Shown: one piece after another, positions 16,901 through 24,336 of the stretch
How the letters are laid out: every line of letters starts with the position of its first letter
How positions within the stretch are numbered: position 1 is the stretch's first letter
Origin: Methanomicrobiaceae archaeon
GTDB taxonomy: Archaea; Halobacteriota; Methanomicrobia; Methanomicrobiales; Methanomicrobiaceae
Direction of reading: 5' to 3'
NCBI GenBank assembly: GCA_016937345.1
Contig: JAFGWE010000001.1
Location: forward strand, 1 to 34,651
DNA: 34,651 nt
Translations under genes and position numbers: made by a program
The notes under the pieces: generated by a model
What the model was told of the DNA's origin: nothing
What the model saw: the letters and a program-made list of their open reading frames with translations, nothing else
Database searches by the model: none

Positions 16901-17705
16901 TACAGAGTATTCACTGCACCAAAAAGATTCCCTGTAAAATTCGAGTAATTTTTATGGAAAGTCAATCTGGTGCAGAAAATCTACTGTCTAAACCAGAACT
17001 GATAGCTAAAGTAATAGCTAAAGTTAAAAAAATATGCAAAAATGCAATATAATGATAAAAGACTGCCTTGTATTTTAGAGGGCATCTCTATAGAATTCGT
17101 GTTGGTTTCTCTGCATGGTACACAGCATATGCTCATGTTGCAACTCAGCACAACTGGCAGGCTTTCACCACACATGATTATTAAAATAAACTTTATTGGT
17201 AATAAAACCATCAGGCAGGATTATAAGCAGGAGGTTTTAAAAAAATTCTGAAAACTACTTTTTTTAGGAATAGCAGATGAAGGATCACAGGTTTATCTTC
17301 ATCCAAAAAAATTTTGCAGACACCTGAAAGTTTTATGGGGGGTTTTTGATGTCTGCATGTTTAAGGGGGGAGTTTAAAATGATTTGGAGGTTCTTTGGTT
17401 TTAATTAGATTTTTTAGGTTTTTTCAGGAGGTTTCGAAATGCATTTTTTTTGGTTTTGCCGTTTTCTTTTTGAGATGCCAAAGGATATCAGGACTTTTCC
17501 GGACTGATCTGTTTTTCATCCCGTTTTTTTATCCTGTGCCTTTAACACTCTGAATAATAGTCATCCTGCTGCGTATATATATGAATAAAATGCTTTGGAG
17601 TCATGGATTTAACAATCCGGTTAAACCGTATTACACAACAGGTATGGAATAAAACCGGAAAGCTGATTTTTCCCATCATCCCGATTTATGCAGAGGTTTT
17701 TAGCG
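16900..17705. other. Gene-poor region of about 800 bp, content unexplained
   Basis: No convincing gene is present. Short frames exist: 16954-17052 (+) 32 codons, 17042-17251 (+) 69 codons, 16981-17211 (-) 76 codons. None shows a recognisable motif. Two 8-bp inverted repeats occur, CTGCACCA/TGGTGCAG at 16914-16921/16968-16975 and TGCAGACA/TGTCTGCA at 17315-17322/17350-17357. From 17330 to 17480 the plus strand is T-rich, with two G6 runs and two good ribosome-site-like sequences followed by very short frames (17379-17408; 17439-17507). It could hold a small RNA, degenerate genes or only a long spacer. Confidence 0.4.
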
Positions 17706-18329
17706 CTAAAAAAAACGTCCTGCTACCGATATTATGTAATATGCGCCAAATATTACAAGAAAAACACCGCACCCTGCAATAACTTTTCCGTATACACGCT
17801 TTGGCATAATCTTTTTTCCGTGTGATATGCCTGCTGAAACCGATGTCAACCAGAATATATCTGATAACCAGTGGCCTGCAAGAAAGGCTGCAGCCATTAT
17901 AATGCCTCCTTTTATTCCGTCCAGCAAAAAACCGCTGCCGATAGTTAACCACCACAGCCAGAAATATGGATTAGTGACGGCTGTTATAACACCGGCGGCA
18001 AAAGGGCTTTTTGCAACGCCGCCTCCCTTGATCCCAAATGAAGGCGACATTCCCTCCTTAATGTTTAAACATCCAAATGAAACCAGTGCAACTCCGCCGA
18101 AGACCGCTATAAAATCTGTATATGAAGCCGCAAAAGCCGAAAGTCCGAAAATTATTATTGCAGCCAGAAACGCTTCGATTGCAACATGTCCGGCAGATAT
18201 ACGCGGACCCGCTGTCCAGCCTTTTTCAACCGATGCTCTTATTGTTGCAATAAGCGTAGGTCCGGGTGCAAGGGCGCCTGTTAATCCTATGAAGAATGAA
18301 AGGATAAAAAATTCAAGAGCCGAGTACAT
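17706..18329 (-). CDS. LysE/RhtB-family exporter
   Basis: The 207-residue membrane protein has about six hydrophobic segments and the LysE-superfamily N-terminal signature GLTGALAPGPTLIATI (residues 15-30). The TNPYFWLWWLTIG segment, matching the conserved NP(K/Y) region of LysE proteins, lies in the second half. These proteins export amino acids or similar small solutes. The substrate is not predictable here. No ribosome site precedes the ATG, while a TATA-like TTTATACC lies about 28-35 bases upstream, so the mRNA may be leaderless. It is 66 bp downstream of the XRE regulator on the same strand and could be read with it. Confidence 0.85.
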   Translation of the reverse strand: MYSALEFFILSFFIGLTGALAPGPTLIATIRASVEKGWTAGPRISAGHVAIEAFLAAIIIFGLSAFAASYTDFIAVFGGVALVSFGCLNIKEGMSPSFGIKGGGVAKSPFAAGVITAVTNPYFWLWWLTIGSGFLLDGIKGGIIMAAAFLAGHWLSDIFWLTSVSAGISHGKKIMPKRVYGKVIAGCGVFLVIFGAYYIISVAGRFF

Positions 18330-18395
18330 ATGTGTTCATTAATGAATGTTTTTTAAAGGTATAAATGTTTGAGAGAACAATTAAAAATGACTTCA

Positions 18396-18590
18396 CTAAC
18401 TTTCGTATGTGAAGATCTCCTCAATTGAGACCTCAAAGCGCCTTGCGATTTTGAATGCCAGATCCAGGGATGGATCGTACTTTCCTTTTTCGATTGCAAG
18501 AATCGTCTGCCTTGTAACCCCTACTTCAGATGCAAGTGCCTCCTGTGTCAGGTCATTCATTGCACGAAACACTTTAATCCGATTCTTCAT
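18396..18590 (-). CDS. Small XRE-family (Cro/CI-type) regulator
   Basis: This 64-residue protein is a stand-alone HTH domain: MKNRIKVFRAMNDLTQEALASEVGVTRQTILAIEKGKYDPSLDLAFKIARRFEVSIEEIF is essentially the whole chain, with the recognition helix in VTRQTILAIEKG (pieces given separately here describe one continuous domain). I start at the ATG at 18590, where alignment to COG1476-type regulators begins. A longer frame upstream is only read-through of the neighbouring gene. The first 17 bases overlap the end of the membrane-protein gene, whose last codons supply GAGG-type ribosome sites. This indicates translational coupling. The pairing with a DUF2178-like membrane protein is frequent in archaea; its signal is unknown. 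Confidence 0.88.
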   Translation of the reverse strand: MKNRIKVFRAMNDLTQEALASEVGVTRQTILAIEKGKYDPSLDLAFKIARRFEVSIEEIFTYES

Positions 18591-19011
18591 CTTCCTCGTA
18601 GCCTCCGTATTTTCCGGAGTAGTAAATCCTGAATAAGGCATAGATGAGAAGGATTGATGCAAGGAAGATAAACTGTGAGACAGCTCCCCGCATCATCATC
18701 TCCTTAACTCTGGGGTTTTCTATGCTCATTGCCATAGTAAAACCGGATATTGTAAGCGCCAAAAATCCTACCCATAATACCTGAAGAGTATTCATAGCGG
18801 ATTTTTCATTTATTTTTGAGATCATCTCATCGACTATCACAGTGTCATCAATTTTCTGTCTCAAAATGTATATTGCAGCGGCTCCGGCAATAACGGATAT
18901 TGTTACGATCTGGGCTGCAGGATACCTGTCATAGATGACAGCCCACCAGAATATGCAGGCAACTAAGATTCCAATCAGTGATGCGGATATGTAAAATGTA
19001 TTTCTCTTCAT
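18574..19011 (-). CDS. DUF2178-like four-helix membrane protein
   Basis: The 145-residue protein has four predicted membrane segments in two hairpins (about 8-25, 33-50, 78-96, 110-128), a charged loop between hairpins (QKIDDTVIVDEMISKINEKSAMNT) and an acidic tail (YEEDEESD). This layout, along with the coupled XRE regulator, fits the DUF2178 family. The family name is a pattern-based call. The tail overlaps the regulator's start. A plausible role is a membrane partner that controls the regulator, but nothing in the sequence proves it. Upstream lie a 17-bp palindrome and a TATA-like stretch (19160-19194). Confidence 0.75.
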   Translation of the reverse strand: MKRNTFYISASLIGILVACIFWWAVIYDRYPAAQIVTISVIAGAAAIYILRQKIDDTVIVDEMISKINEKSAMNTLQVLWVGFLALTISGFTMAMSIENPRVKEMMMRGAVSQFIFLASILLIYALFRIYYSGKYGGYEEDEESD

Positions 19012-19072
19012 CTTCGGATACCGGTAATTATTATGCTTATTGAACCACTTTGCGATTTCTCATCCAAACGTG

Positions 19073-19089
19073 AGAAGACTTCGTCTTCT
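19073..19089. promoter_or_regulatory. Perfect short hairpin upstream of the DUF2178-like gene
   Basis: AGAAGAC and GTCTTCT flank a three-base loop (TTC). It lies 62 bases upstream of the membrane-protein start, within a probable 5' leader. Function is unknown. Confidence 0.35.
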
Positions 19090-19177
19090 ACAGTTTGCTA
19101 TACAATTTGTCAACGAGAGTTTACTAAATGTTATCGCATGATAAAATAAAAAGACAGTTTTTATATTTATAATATTC

Positions 19178-19194
19178 ATCTGAATAATTCAGAT
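19178..19194. promoter_or_regulatory. 17-bp palindrome next to a TATA-like box
   Basis: ATCTGAAT and ATTCAGAT flank a single A. On the minus strand it directly precedes a TATA-like stretch (TTATAAATATAAAAA, about 19158-19172) upstream of the DUF2178/XRE pair. It is a candidate operator for the XRE regulator. It also lies 10 bases after the TrmO stop, so it could act as a weak stem for termination. Confidence 0.45.
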
Positions 19195-19203
19195 AATCTG
19201 CTG

Positions 19204-19647
19204 CTAAAAATAATCTTGTTTTTTCTCTCTGATATCGGTTGCTTCAGGGATGCAGTCAATTGACGGTACATATGGTTTAATATCAACTACGGGAGTGCCG
19301 TCAAGTGCATCAAGTCCCAAAACTGTGATCTCCCTTTTGGACACCTTCACAATTTTTCCGATGTCAAACCCTATAGGATTTGGACGGTTGGGGCTTCTGA
19401 TGGTAAAAACAGGTCTTTTATTAATGGAGCCGGGAGGTTTGTCAGATATTCTTTTGCGGTCAGCCCTGTCAAACCACAGTAGTACAATCAGATGGCTTAT
19501 TCCTGAAAAATCCCCGAGTCCTTCTTCGTACTCTTTGAATATTTCAATAACCATCTCTTCATCTTCTTTGTTTCTGCCCTGTCTGGGGGCATCTTCACGG
19601 TTTTTATAAGGCGATCTTACAACACCTATCGGATAAATTTCTATCAT
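19204..19647 (-). CDS. TrmO/TsaA-like tRNA t6A37 N6-methyltransferase family protein
   Basis: The 147-residue protein matches the UPF0066/TsaA/TrmO fold: the N-terminal YPIGVVRSPYK, the SHLIVLLWFDRA strand, FTIRSPNRPNPIGF (S-adenosylmethionine-binding region) and LDALDGTPVVDIKPY near the C-terminus. In bacteria TrmO methylates t6A37 of threonine tRNA. Archaeal homologues are usually this single-domain size, and their substrate is less certain. The ATG at 19647 has no strong ribosome site. It stands alone between an unrecognised small gene and a palindrome-containing spacer. Confidence 0.88.
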   Translation of the reverse strand: MIEIYPIGVVRSPYKNREDAPRQGRNKEDEEMVIEIFKEYEEGLGDFSGISHLIVLLWFDRADRKRISDKPPGSINKRPVFTIRSPNRPNPIGFDIGKIVKVSKREITVLGLDALDGTPVVDIKPYVPSIDCIPEATDIREKKQDYF

Positions 19648-19727
19648 GCTTTATCTTCTGATGTTAATTTTTAGACCATAATCGTAAATATATGCATCTC
19701 TCCCCGTCTCTAAAGAGAATTAATGCC

Positions 19728-19967
19728 CTATCCGCCGAGAAGTTTCATTATTACTGCGACAAAACCTCCGGCACCTGCACCCATTCCTGCGGATATCTGA
19801 CTGTCCCTTAAGGTTGAATTCTTAAAAGAATTTGTAATCTCTTCAAGGTTTCTAATTCGCAGATCAAGTTCGTTCTCTTTTTCCCTGATCTCAAGAAGAG
19901 CTGCACGAATCCATTTTACATCGCGGTTTGTCTCTATTATCATATCTCTTGCAGACCATGTTTCCAT
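19728..19967 (-). CDS. Small coiled-coil protein with C-terminal hydrophobic tail, unrecognised
   Basis: I place the start at the ATG at 19967, because GGGAGG lies 9 bases upstream. This gives 79 residues. An upstream extension to 20102 has no support. Residues about 12-45 form a charged heptad-like helix (NRDVKWIRAALLEIREKENELDLRIRN pattern, shown here only in part), and the last 20 residues are glycine-rich and hydrophobic (GMGAGAGGFVAVIMKLLGG). This layout resembles phage-type XhlA/holin-associated proteins in general form, but I cannot assign homology. The preceding gene ends 141 bp upstream on the same strand, so the two may be cotranscribed. Confidence 0.6.
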   Translation of the reverse strand: METWSARDMIIETNRDVKWIRAALLEIREKENELDLRIRNLEEITNSFKNSTLRDSQISAGMGAGAGGFVAVIMKLLGG

Positions 19968-20108
19968 AAAAATCAGCCTCCCTTGGAATAAATCCGGGTT
20001 TTTGCCGGCATTAAGACAAAAAACCGGATTTAAAAGAATTTTTTGATGGGAATCACTTTTGTGATTTATCATCAAAACATGTGAAGACTCTGTCTCCATC
20101 ACTGTTTA

Positions 20109-20612
20109 TTATGCAAGAGCTGAAACTGTGTCTGCCCATGTTTCGACGTTAGTTCTTATTGATTCGTCTTCATAGGAGGATAACCTCACCTTTGTGCGGG
20201 TGAAGGTTACATAATAGATTTCGCCGTTTGCATCGTGGCATTTTAACTGGCAGTAGTATGCATCATGAGCAGTATCCCTTACGGGTGTTCCGCCAATCTG
20301 TCCTGCAAGAACTGTGTCAGCCATAATCTGTCCTGCTGTCGCAGAAAAAGCCCCGACATCAGGGGATTTGACAGATACTGTTCCAATCGTTTTTGCGTCG
20401 TCATCTTCAAAGAGAATCTTTGCAGTGTAATACTGTCTGCTTTTTGCAATGCCCGATATTGTCTGGCCTTCGGATACATAGTCAGTACATTCGAAGGGGT
20501 TTTGCGCGATTAATTCGCTTATTATTGCATCAAAGGATGCAATGTCTGCAATAGGGTTTTCAAGAACCCTTATGGCGCTTTTTGAGCTGCCTGTTTCAAT
20601 AAAATCAGCCAT
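20109..20612 (-). CDS. Unrecognised 167-residue soluble protein
   Basis: I prefer the ATG at 20612 (MADFIETGSSK). A GTG three codons earlier (20621) is possible. Composition is that of a normal folded, mildly acidic protein with no signal peptide or membrane segment. The second half (QLKCHDANGEIYYVTFTRTKVRLSSYEDE) looks like beta-strands. I recognise no domain. The size, strand-rich pattern and a downstream coiled-coil/tail gene could suit a small structural or phage-tail-like component, but that is speculation. An upstream 200-bp spacer contains a short perfect hairpin (20653-20668). Confidence 0.7.
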   Translation of the reverse strand: MADFIETGSSKSAIRVLENPIADIASFDAIISELIAQNPFECTDYVSEGQTISGIAKSRQYYTAKILFEDDDAKTIGTVSVKSPDVGAFSATAGQIMADTVLAGQIGGTPVRDTAHDAYYCQLKCHDANGEIYYVTFTRTKVRLSSYEDESIRTNVETWADTVSALA

Positions 20613-20652
20613 TTTCTTCACTAACCTACTTTTTCGTCGTCTTTTGCCGGAT

Positions 20653-20668
20653 CATGCATTTTTGCATG
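20653..20668. promoter_or_regulatory. Short perfect hairpin, CATGCA-TTTT-TGCATG
   Basis: A 6-bp stem with a T4 loop sits 41 bases upstream of the unrecognised gene and downstream of the PEGA gene, both on the minus strand. It could be part of a terminator for the PEGA gene or an operator. Short palindromes like this can arise by chance. Confidence 0.3.
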
Positions 20669-20821
20669 CCGACATCATAATGGTTGAAATCCCGGATATA
20701 AACAGACTTGCCATGTGCGGTGCGAAAGTAATTCTCTTTTTCCTGACGCCCCCTATTTGACAAAATATTCTCAAATGGACTATAACCGCAGGAATTCTGG
20801 TGATTTTGGAGTTGAAAAAAG

Positions 20822-22585
20822 TTATTGGTTATTTTTGTGCCTTAAGAAGACCATGATTGCCATAATACCTAAAACTGCTGCAGTAAATCCGAATCCGGGA
20901 GACTTCTTCGGTTCGGTTGCCTTTGACATATCGACTGCAACAGTTGCAGTACCGCCGGCAGTGACTGTTACCGTTCCTGTTGAATCCTCGTATCCGGAGA
21001 GCCTTAGCACAACTTCATGCTCTCCTGTTGGGATGCCGGGTATTGTAAGTGCTGTAATTCCCTTGTATACATTGTCAATATATGCATTCGCGCCTGAAGG
21101 CTGGGTGCTTATATAAACCGAGCCTGTAAGTGGCTGGTTTATGAATACAAGTTCGGCATGGACGCTTAAGTCCTGTCCGGCGGCAACAGAAACTGTAGTC
21201 TCATAGTCACGGTATCCGGTTTTTTCAACAGAAACCTTGTATGTTCCCGGATTTACAGCAAGAACATAACTTTCAGCTGCGCCTGACTCTCCTGTAACTC
21301 CCATGTATTTGCCGTTTAAGTAAACCTCGGCCTCTCCGGGCACTGATGATACGTGGATGCGGCCGATGTTCTGTCCGGGAAGCGGGATTAGGTTTGCCTG
21401 GACGGTTGCAACTGAGTTTGGCACAACATTTGCATTATTCACCCAGTCATAATATCCCGGTGCGCTGACCCTTACATTGTGGCTTCCTGCAGCCGTATTT
21501 TTGAGTGTAACAGGAGCTCTGCCCTGATATATGTTGTCAACGTATACCTCTGCACCTGTGGGATTTGAGGTGACTGCAAGAGTGCCGTAGCTTGCTGTTT
21601 TTTGCAGTGTATAGTATCTTGTAATACTCTGTCCGTTATTTATGACGACATTGTCGGTAACCTGGTTGTATCCGCTCATTGCAAGATCGAGATAGTGGTT
21701 TCCCTGCGAAATTGTAATAGTCAGCGGAGTTGTTCCCTTAAGGATTTTATCGACATAGAGATTTGCACCTGAAGGATTTGTATTCACTGTAAGCTGTCCT
21801 CCTGATGTTTGTTCTGCCTGAAGTGTCACATAGACATTCACTGTCTGTCCTGCGGAAGGTGCAGGGGGAAGACTCTGTGTTGCTGTTACATATCCCTGTT
21901 TCTGAACGGAAACCTTTGAATACGGTGTTGTTCCTGTGCTCCATGATACTGAGAGCAGTCCGCCTGTTGTAACTCCCATGTATTTGCCGTCAAAATAGAC
22001 TGAAGCTCCGTCAATATTGCAGTTTACGTTGTACCAGCCGATTCCGGGGGCAGGTGTCTGTGTCCTGGTGGGTGTCGGAGTAGGAGTTGCTGTCTGAGTT
22101 GGTGTTGGTGTCTCTGTTTTAGTCGGAGTCGGGGTAGGAGTTGCTGTCTGAGTTGGTGTTGGTGTTTCTGTTTTAGTCGGAGTCGGGGTAGGTGTTGCTG
22201 TCTGAGTTGGTGTTGGTGTCTCTGTTTTAGTCGGAGTCGGAGTAGGTGTTGCTGTCTGTGTCGGTGTTGGCGTTGCAACAGGTTCAAGTGTCAGTGAAAC
22301 TGCTTTTTGTTCAGCAGCTGCAAGAGTAACACTCTCAGACTTGTCCTTGTATCCTGCCTTAGATACAAGAACAGTGTGTGTGCCTGCAGTAAGCTCGTGC
22401 CCCATTAAAGGCGTTGTTCCGAGATTAATGCCGTCAATTTTGACATCTGCACCTGTGGGATCGGATGTTACGGTCAGAAAACCATATTCAGGGACAGTTG
22501 CATTATCTGCGGCATTAACGGGAGAAAATAATGCAAATGTTATCGCTATAGCTAAAATTGAAAACCAGACCAGTCTTTGATTCAT
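20822..22585 (-). CDS. PEGA-repeat surface protein with PGF-CTERM-like anchor
   Basis: I start at the ATG at 22585, since a TTG three codons earlier has no support. This gives 587 residues. A signal peptide (1-25, ending SPVNAA) is followed by a PEGA domain (35-102), a Thr/Pro linker (103-180) of 18-residue repeats, and five further PEGA-type domains (181-258, 262-330, 332-402, 406-481, 486-556), each with DPTGAxVxxDG/NxxxGxTP and GxHxVxxxxxGY patterns. The C-terminus is SPGFGF, a hydrophobic helix and RHKNN, matching the PGF-CTERM signal processed by archaeosortase A. The product should be exported, glycosylated on the Thr-rich linker and lipid-anchored to the cell surface. Its binding target is unknown. 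Confidence 0.92.
   Translation of the reverse strand: MNQRLVWFSILAIAITFALFSPVNAADNATVPEYGFLTVTSDPTGADVKIDGINLGTTPLMGHELTAGTHTVLVSKAGYKDKSESVTLAAAEQKAVSLTLEPVATPTPTQTATPTPTPTKTETPTPTQTATPTPTPTKTETPTPTQTATPTPTPTKTETPTPTQTATPTPTPTRTQTPAPGIGWYNVNCNIDGASVYFDGKYMGVTTGGLLSVSWSTGTTPYSKVSVQKQGYVTATQSLPPAPSAGQTVNVYVTLQAEQTSGGQLTVNTNPSGANLYVDKILKGTTPLTITISQGNHYLDLAMSGYNQVTDNVVINNGQSITRYYTLQKTASYGTLAVTSNPTGAEVYVDNIYQGRAPVTLKNTAAGSHNVRVSAPGYYDWVNNANVVPNSVATVQANLIPLPGQNIGRIHVSSVPGEAEVYLNGKYMGVTGESGAAESYVLAVNPGTYKVSVEKTGYRDYETTVSVAAGQDLSVHAELVFINQPLTGSVYISTQPSGANAYIDNVYKGITALTIPGIPTGEHEVVLRLSGYEDSTGTVTVTAGGTATVAVDMSKATEPKKSPGFGFTAAVLGIMAIMVFLRHKNNQ
22058..22275. repeat. 54-bp tandem repeat encoding the Thr/Pro linker
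   Basis: About four copies of a 54-bp unit occur; three full units are at 22083-22136, 22137-22190 and 22191-22244, with partial units at both ends. Copies differ at only a few bases. The unit is 18 codons, so copy-number change keeps the frame and would lengthen or shorten the stalk between the first and second PEGA domains. Confidence 0.93.
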
Positions 22586-22708
22586 ATCAATCAATCAGAA
22601 TGGATTTTTTTTGCATAAAGCATTATTCTTTTAAATCTGACATCGAATGAAAAATCCGCAGTCAGATTCGTAAAAATACTTCTTTTGGGGAATATATTTG
22701 GGAAAAAA

Positions 22709-24334
22709 TTATTCTTCAGGGGTTTGAAGAACCCTTAGATCAAGTTCAAAACCGCATATCGGCTGATCCATATCAAAGTTTAAGATCACCTGCGGGTGGA
22801 TTTCACCGAATGCCCCTGCAAGCCTATCGTTTACAAATACATCCGCCCTTCTGCCCTCAATAAATGCCCCGTCCTCAGACTCCCTGACATCATATTCAAT
22901 CCCGAGTTCGTGCATAAAAGCGTCAAAGAATGCATAAATCTCTGAGAAGTCAGCATCGGTGTGCATGCAGACTCCTGATACTTTCTGGAATGTCTCTTTT
23001 CCGTGGATTACGTCTCCGGTTGCAAAAAGACGCTGCGGAAGTTCCCTGTGCTGGTTTATTTTGAGGGTTTCCATCATCAAAGGCAGAATATCTGTCCTTA
23101 CAACGGTCTGCTCTTCAGAGATCGGGTGAAGGACGGGCAGAACATAATCAGGAACCTCTCTTTGCATCAATTTGTACATTACTCTCTCATTTGAAAGTGT
23201 AAATGGCATCATCTCAAGAAATCCAAGGCCTGAAAGGATGCTTCTGACAGCACTCATGTTCTTCTGCAGCGGATGCGCCTTTCCGATTGTGAATGTGTCA
23301 GGCAGTTCTGCTTTGAGATTGTCAAATCCATAGGCAATTGCAACATCCTCAAAGACGTCCCAGTCATGCATGATATCGGCACGGTAGCATGGAATCTGGA
23401 CACTGAGTTTATCATCCCCATCCGGCTCTGCACCAAACCGCATCCGCTCAAGCATTTCTGCCATCTCTCTGGGAGATAAGTCAAAGCCTAAAAGACGGTT
23501 GCATTCTGAAACGCTGACAGTCCGCTCTGAAGGTTTTAGTGAAGGCATTGCAGTGCCGTTTACCTCCACACTTTGTATGATTCCGCCTGCCTCTGCAAGT
23601 GCCGTGCAGATGATGTTTACCGCAACCATGACAGCCTTTTCATCCGTTCCTGTGCAGTCTAAAAGAATGTTTTTGGTATCTGTTGTTACTTTTGTGAGTT
23701 CTCCGTTAATAATCGGCGGGAATGACAGGACATTGTCTTCTGCGTCCACAATCAGCGGGAATCTTTCAAATTCACTAACAAGATGTGCATAATCGCGTCC
23801 TTTCGGGTGCTCTGTTAAAATCTCGTCCATCGTCATTTTGCAGTCGAAATCAAGAGGAATAAATTTTCTGCTTCTTTCTGAAGCAATATATGAAAATGGT
23901 GGCTTTACCTTGTCGATATCGTGTACACCTATTGCCACTTTTCCCCTTCCGCGTCCGACAGCCCAGTGAAGGGCCTCCTGAAGACCCATTAAGCTCTGGA
24001 TTGATTCTTCGGTAAATTTCAGACCTCTTATGACCGCTGAGCCAAGAACCGGTCTGATATTCTTTAATTTATCATCTACAGAGAATGAAATTCCCGAGTC
24101 CTCAACAAAATATTCGCAAAGGCCTGTTTCAATTCCCAGAAATCCTCTCATTGCACGTGATACACCTTCGGTTGAGAACATATCAGGTCTGTCAGGGAAG
24201 AATTCAACATCGAAATGATCATCTTCATATCTTTCGATATCTGCAGCAATCATCGGAAGTCTCTCAATTAAGATCTCTTTTGGAACTCCTGTAAGAAGCT
24301 CAAGATATTTGTAGGGCAGTGTTATAATTGCCAT
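22709..24334 (-). CDS. pheT: Phenylalanyl-tRNA synthetase beta subunit
   Basis: The 541-residue protein is the shorter archaeal/eukaryotic-type PheRS beta subunit. It opens with the archaeal B1-type region ([34 protein letters not shown]), continues with B3/B4 ([21 protein letters not shown]; the domain also edits misacylated tyrosine in this family) and B5, and ends in the catalytic-like module ([18 protein letters not shown]). The ATG at 24334 follows GAGGA with a 6-base gap and lies 2 bp after the pheS stop, as expected for stoichiometric subunits. It forms the (alpha-beta)2 enzyme that charges tRNA-Phe. Confidence 0.96.
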   Translation of the reverse strand: MAIITLPYKYLELLTGVPKEILIERLPMIAADIERYEDDHFDVEFFPDRPDMFSTEGVSRAMRGFLGIETGLCEYFVEDSGISFSVDDKLKNIRPVLGSAVIRGLKFTEESIQSLMGLQEALHWAVGRGRGKVAIGVHDIDKVKPPFSYIASERSRKFIPLDFDCKMTMDEILTEHPKGRDYAHLVSEFERFPLIVDAEDNVLSFPPIINGELTKVTTDTKNILLDCTGTDEKAVMVAVNIICTALAEAGGIIQSVEVNGTAMPSLKPSERTVSVSECNRLLGFDLSPREMAEMLERMRFGAEPDGDDKLSVQIPCYRADIMHDWDVFEDVAIAYGFDNLKAELPDTFTIGKAHPLQKNMSAVRSILSGLGFLEMMPFTLSNERVMYKLMQREVPDYVLPVLHPISEEQTVVRTDILPLMMETLKINQHRELPQRLFATGDVIHGKETFQKVSGVCMHTDADFSEIYAFFDAFMHELGIEYDVRESEDGAFIEGRRADVFVNDRLAGAFGEIHPQVILNFDMDQPICGFELDLRVLQTPEE

Positions 24335-24336
24335 TT

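Noticed and set aside
16914-16975. CTGCACCA/TGGTGCAG inverted repeat as an aromatic operon operator
   Set aside because: Eight-base arms 46 bp apart are expected about once by chance in a region of this size; not strong enough to call.
16981-17211. 76-codon minus-strand frame in the gene-poor region
   Set aside because: No ribosome site, no recognisable domain, odd composition; overlaps another equally weak frame on the other strand.
17827-18342. 171-codon plus-strand frame
   Set aside because: It mirrors the LysE exporter gene; the exporter has family motifs and membrane segments, the mirror frame does not.
18590-18662. Longer XRE regulator starting at 18662
   Set aside because: The extra residues are out-of-frame translation of the membrane-protein gene and do not belong to the HTH fold.
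22058-22275. Possible CRISPR array or regulatory repeat in the PEGA gene
   Set aside because: The repeat is a 54-bp in-frame unit without spacers that encodes a Thr/Pro linker.
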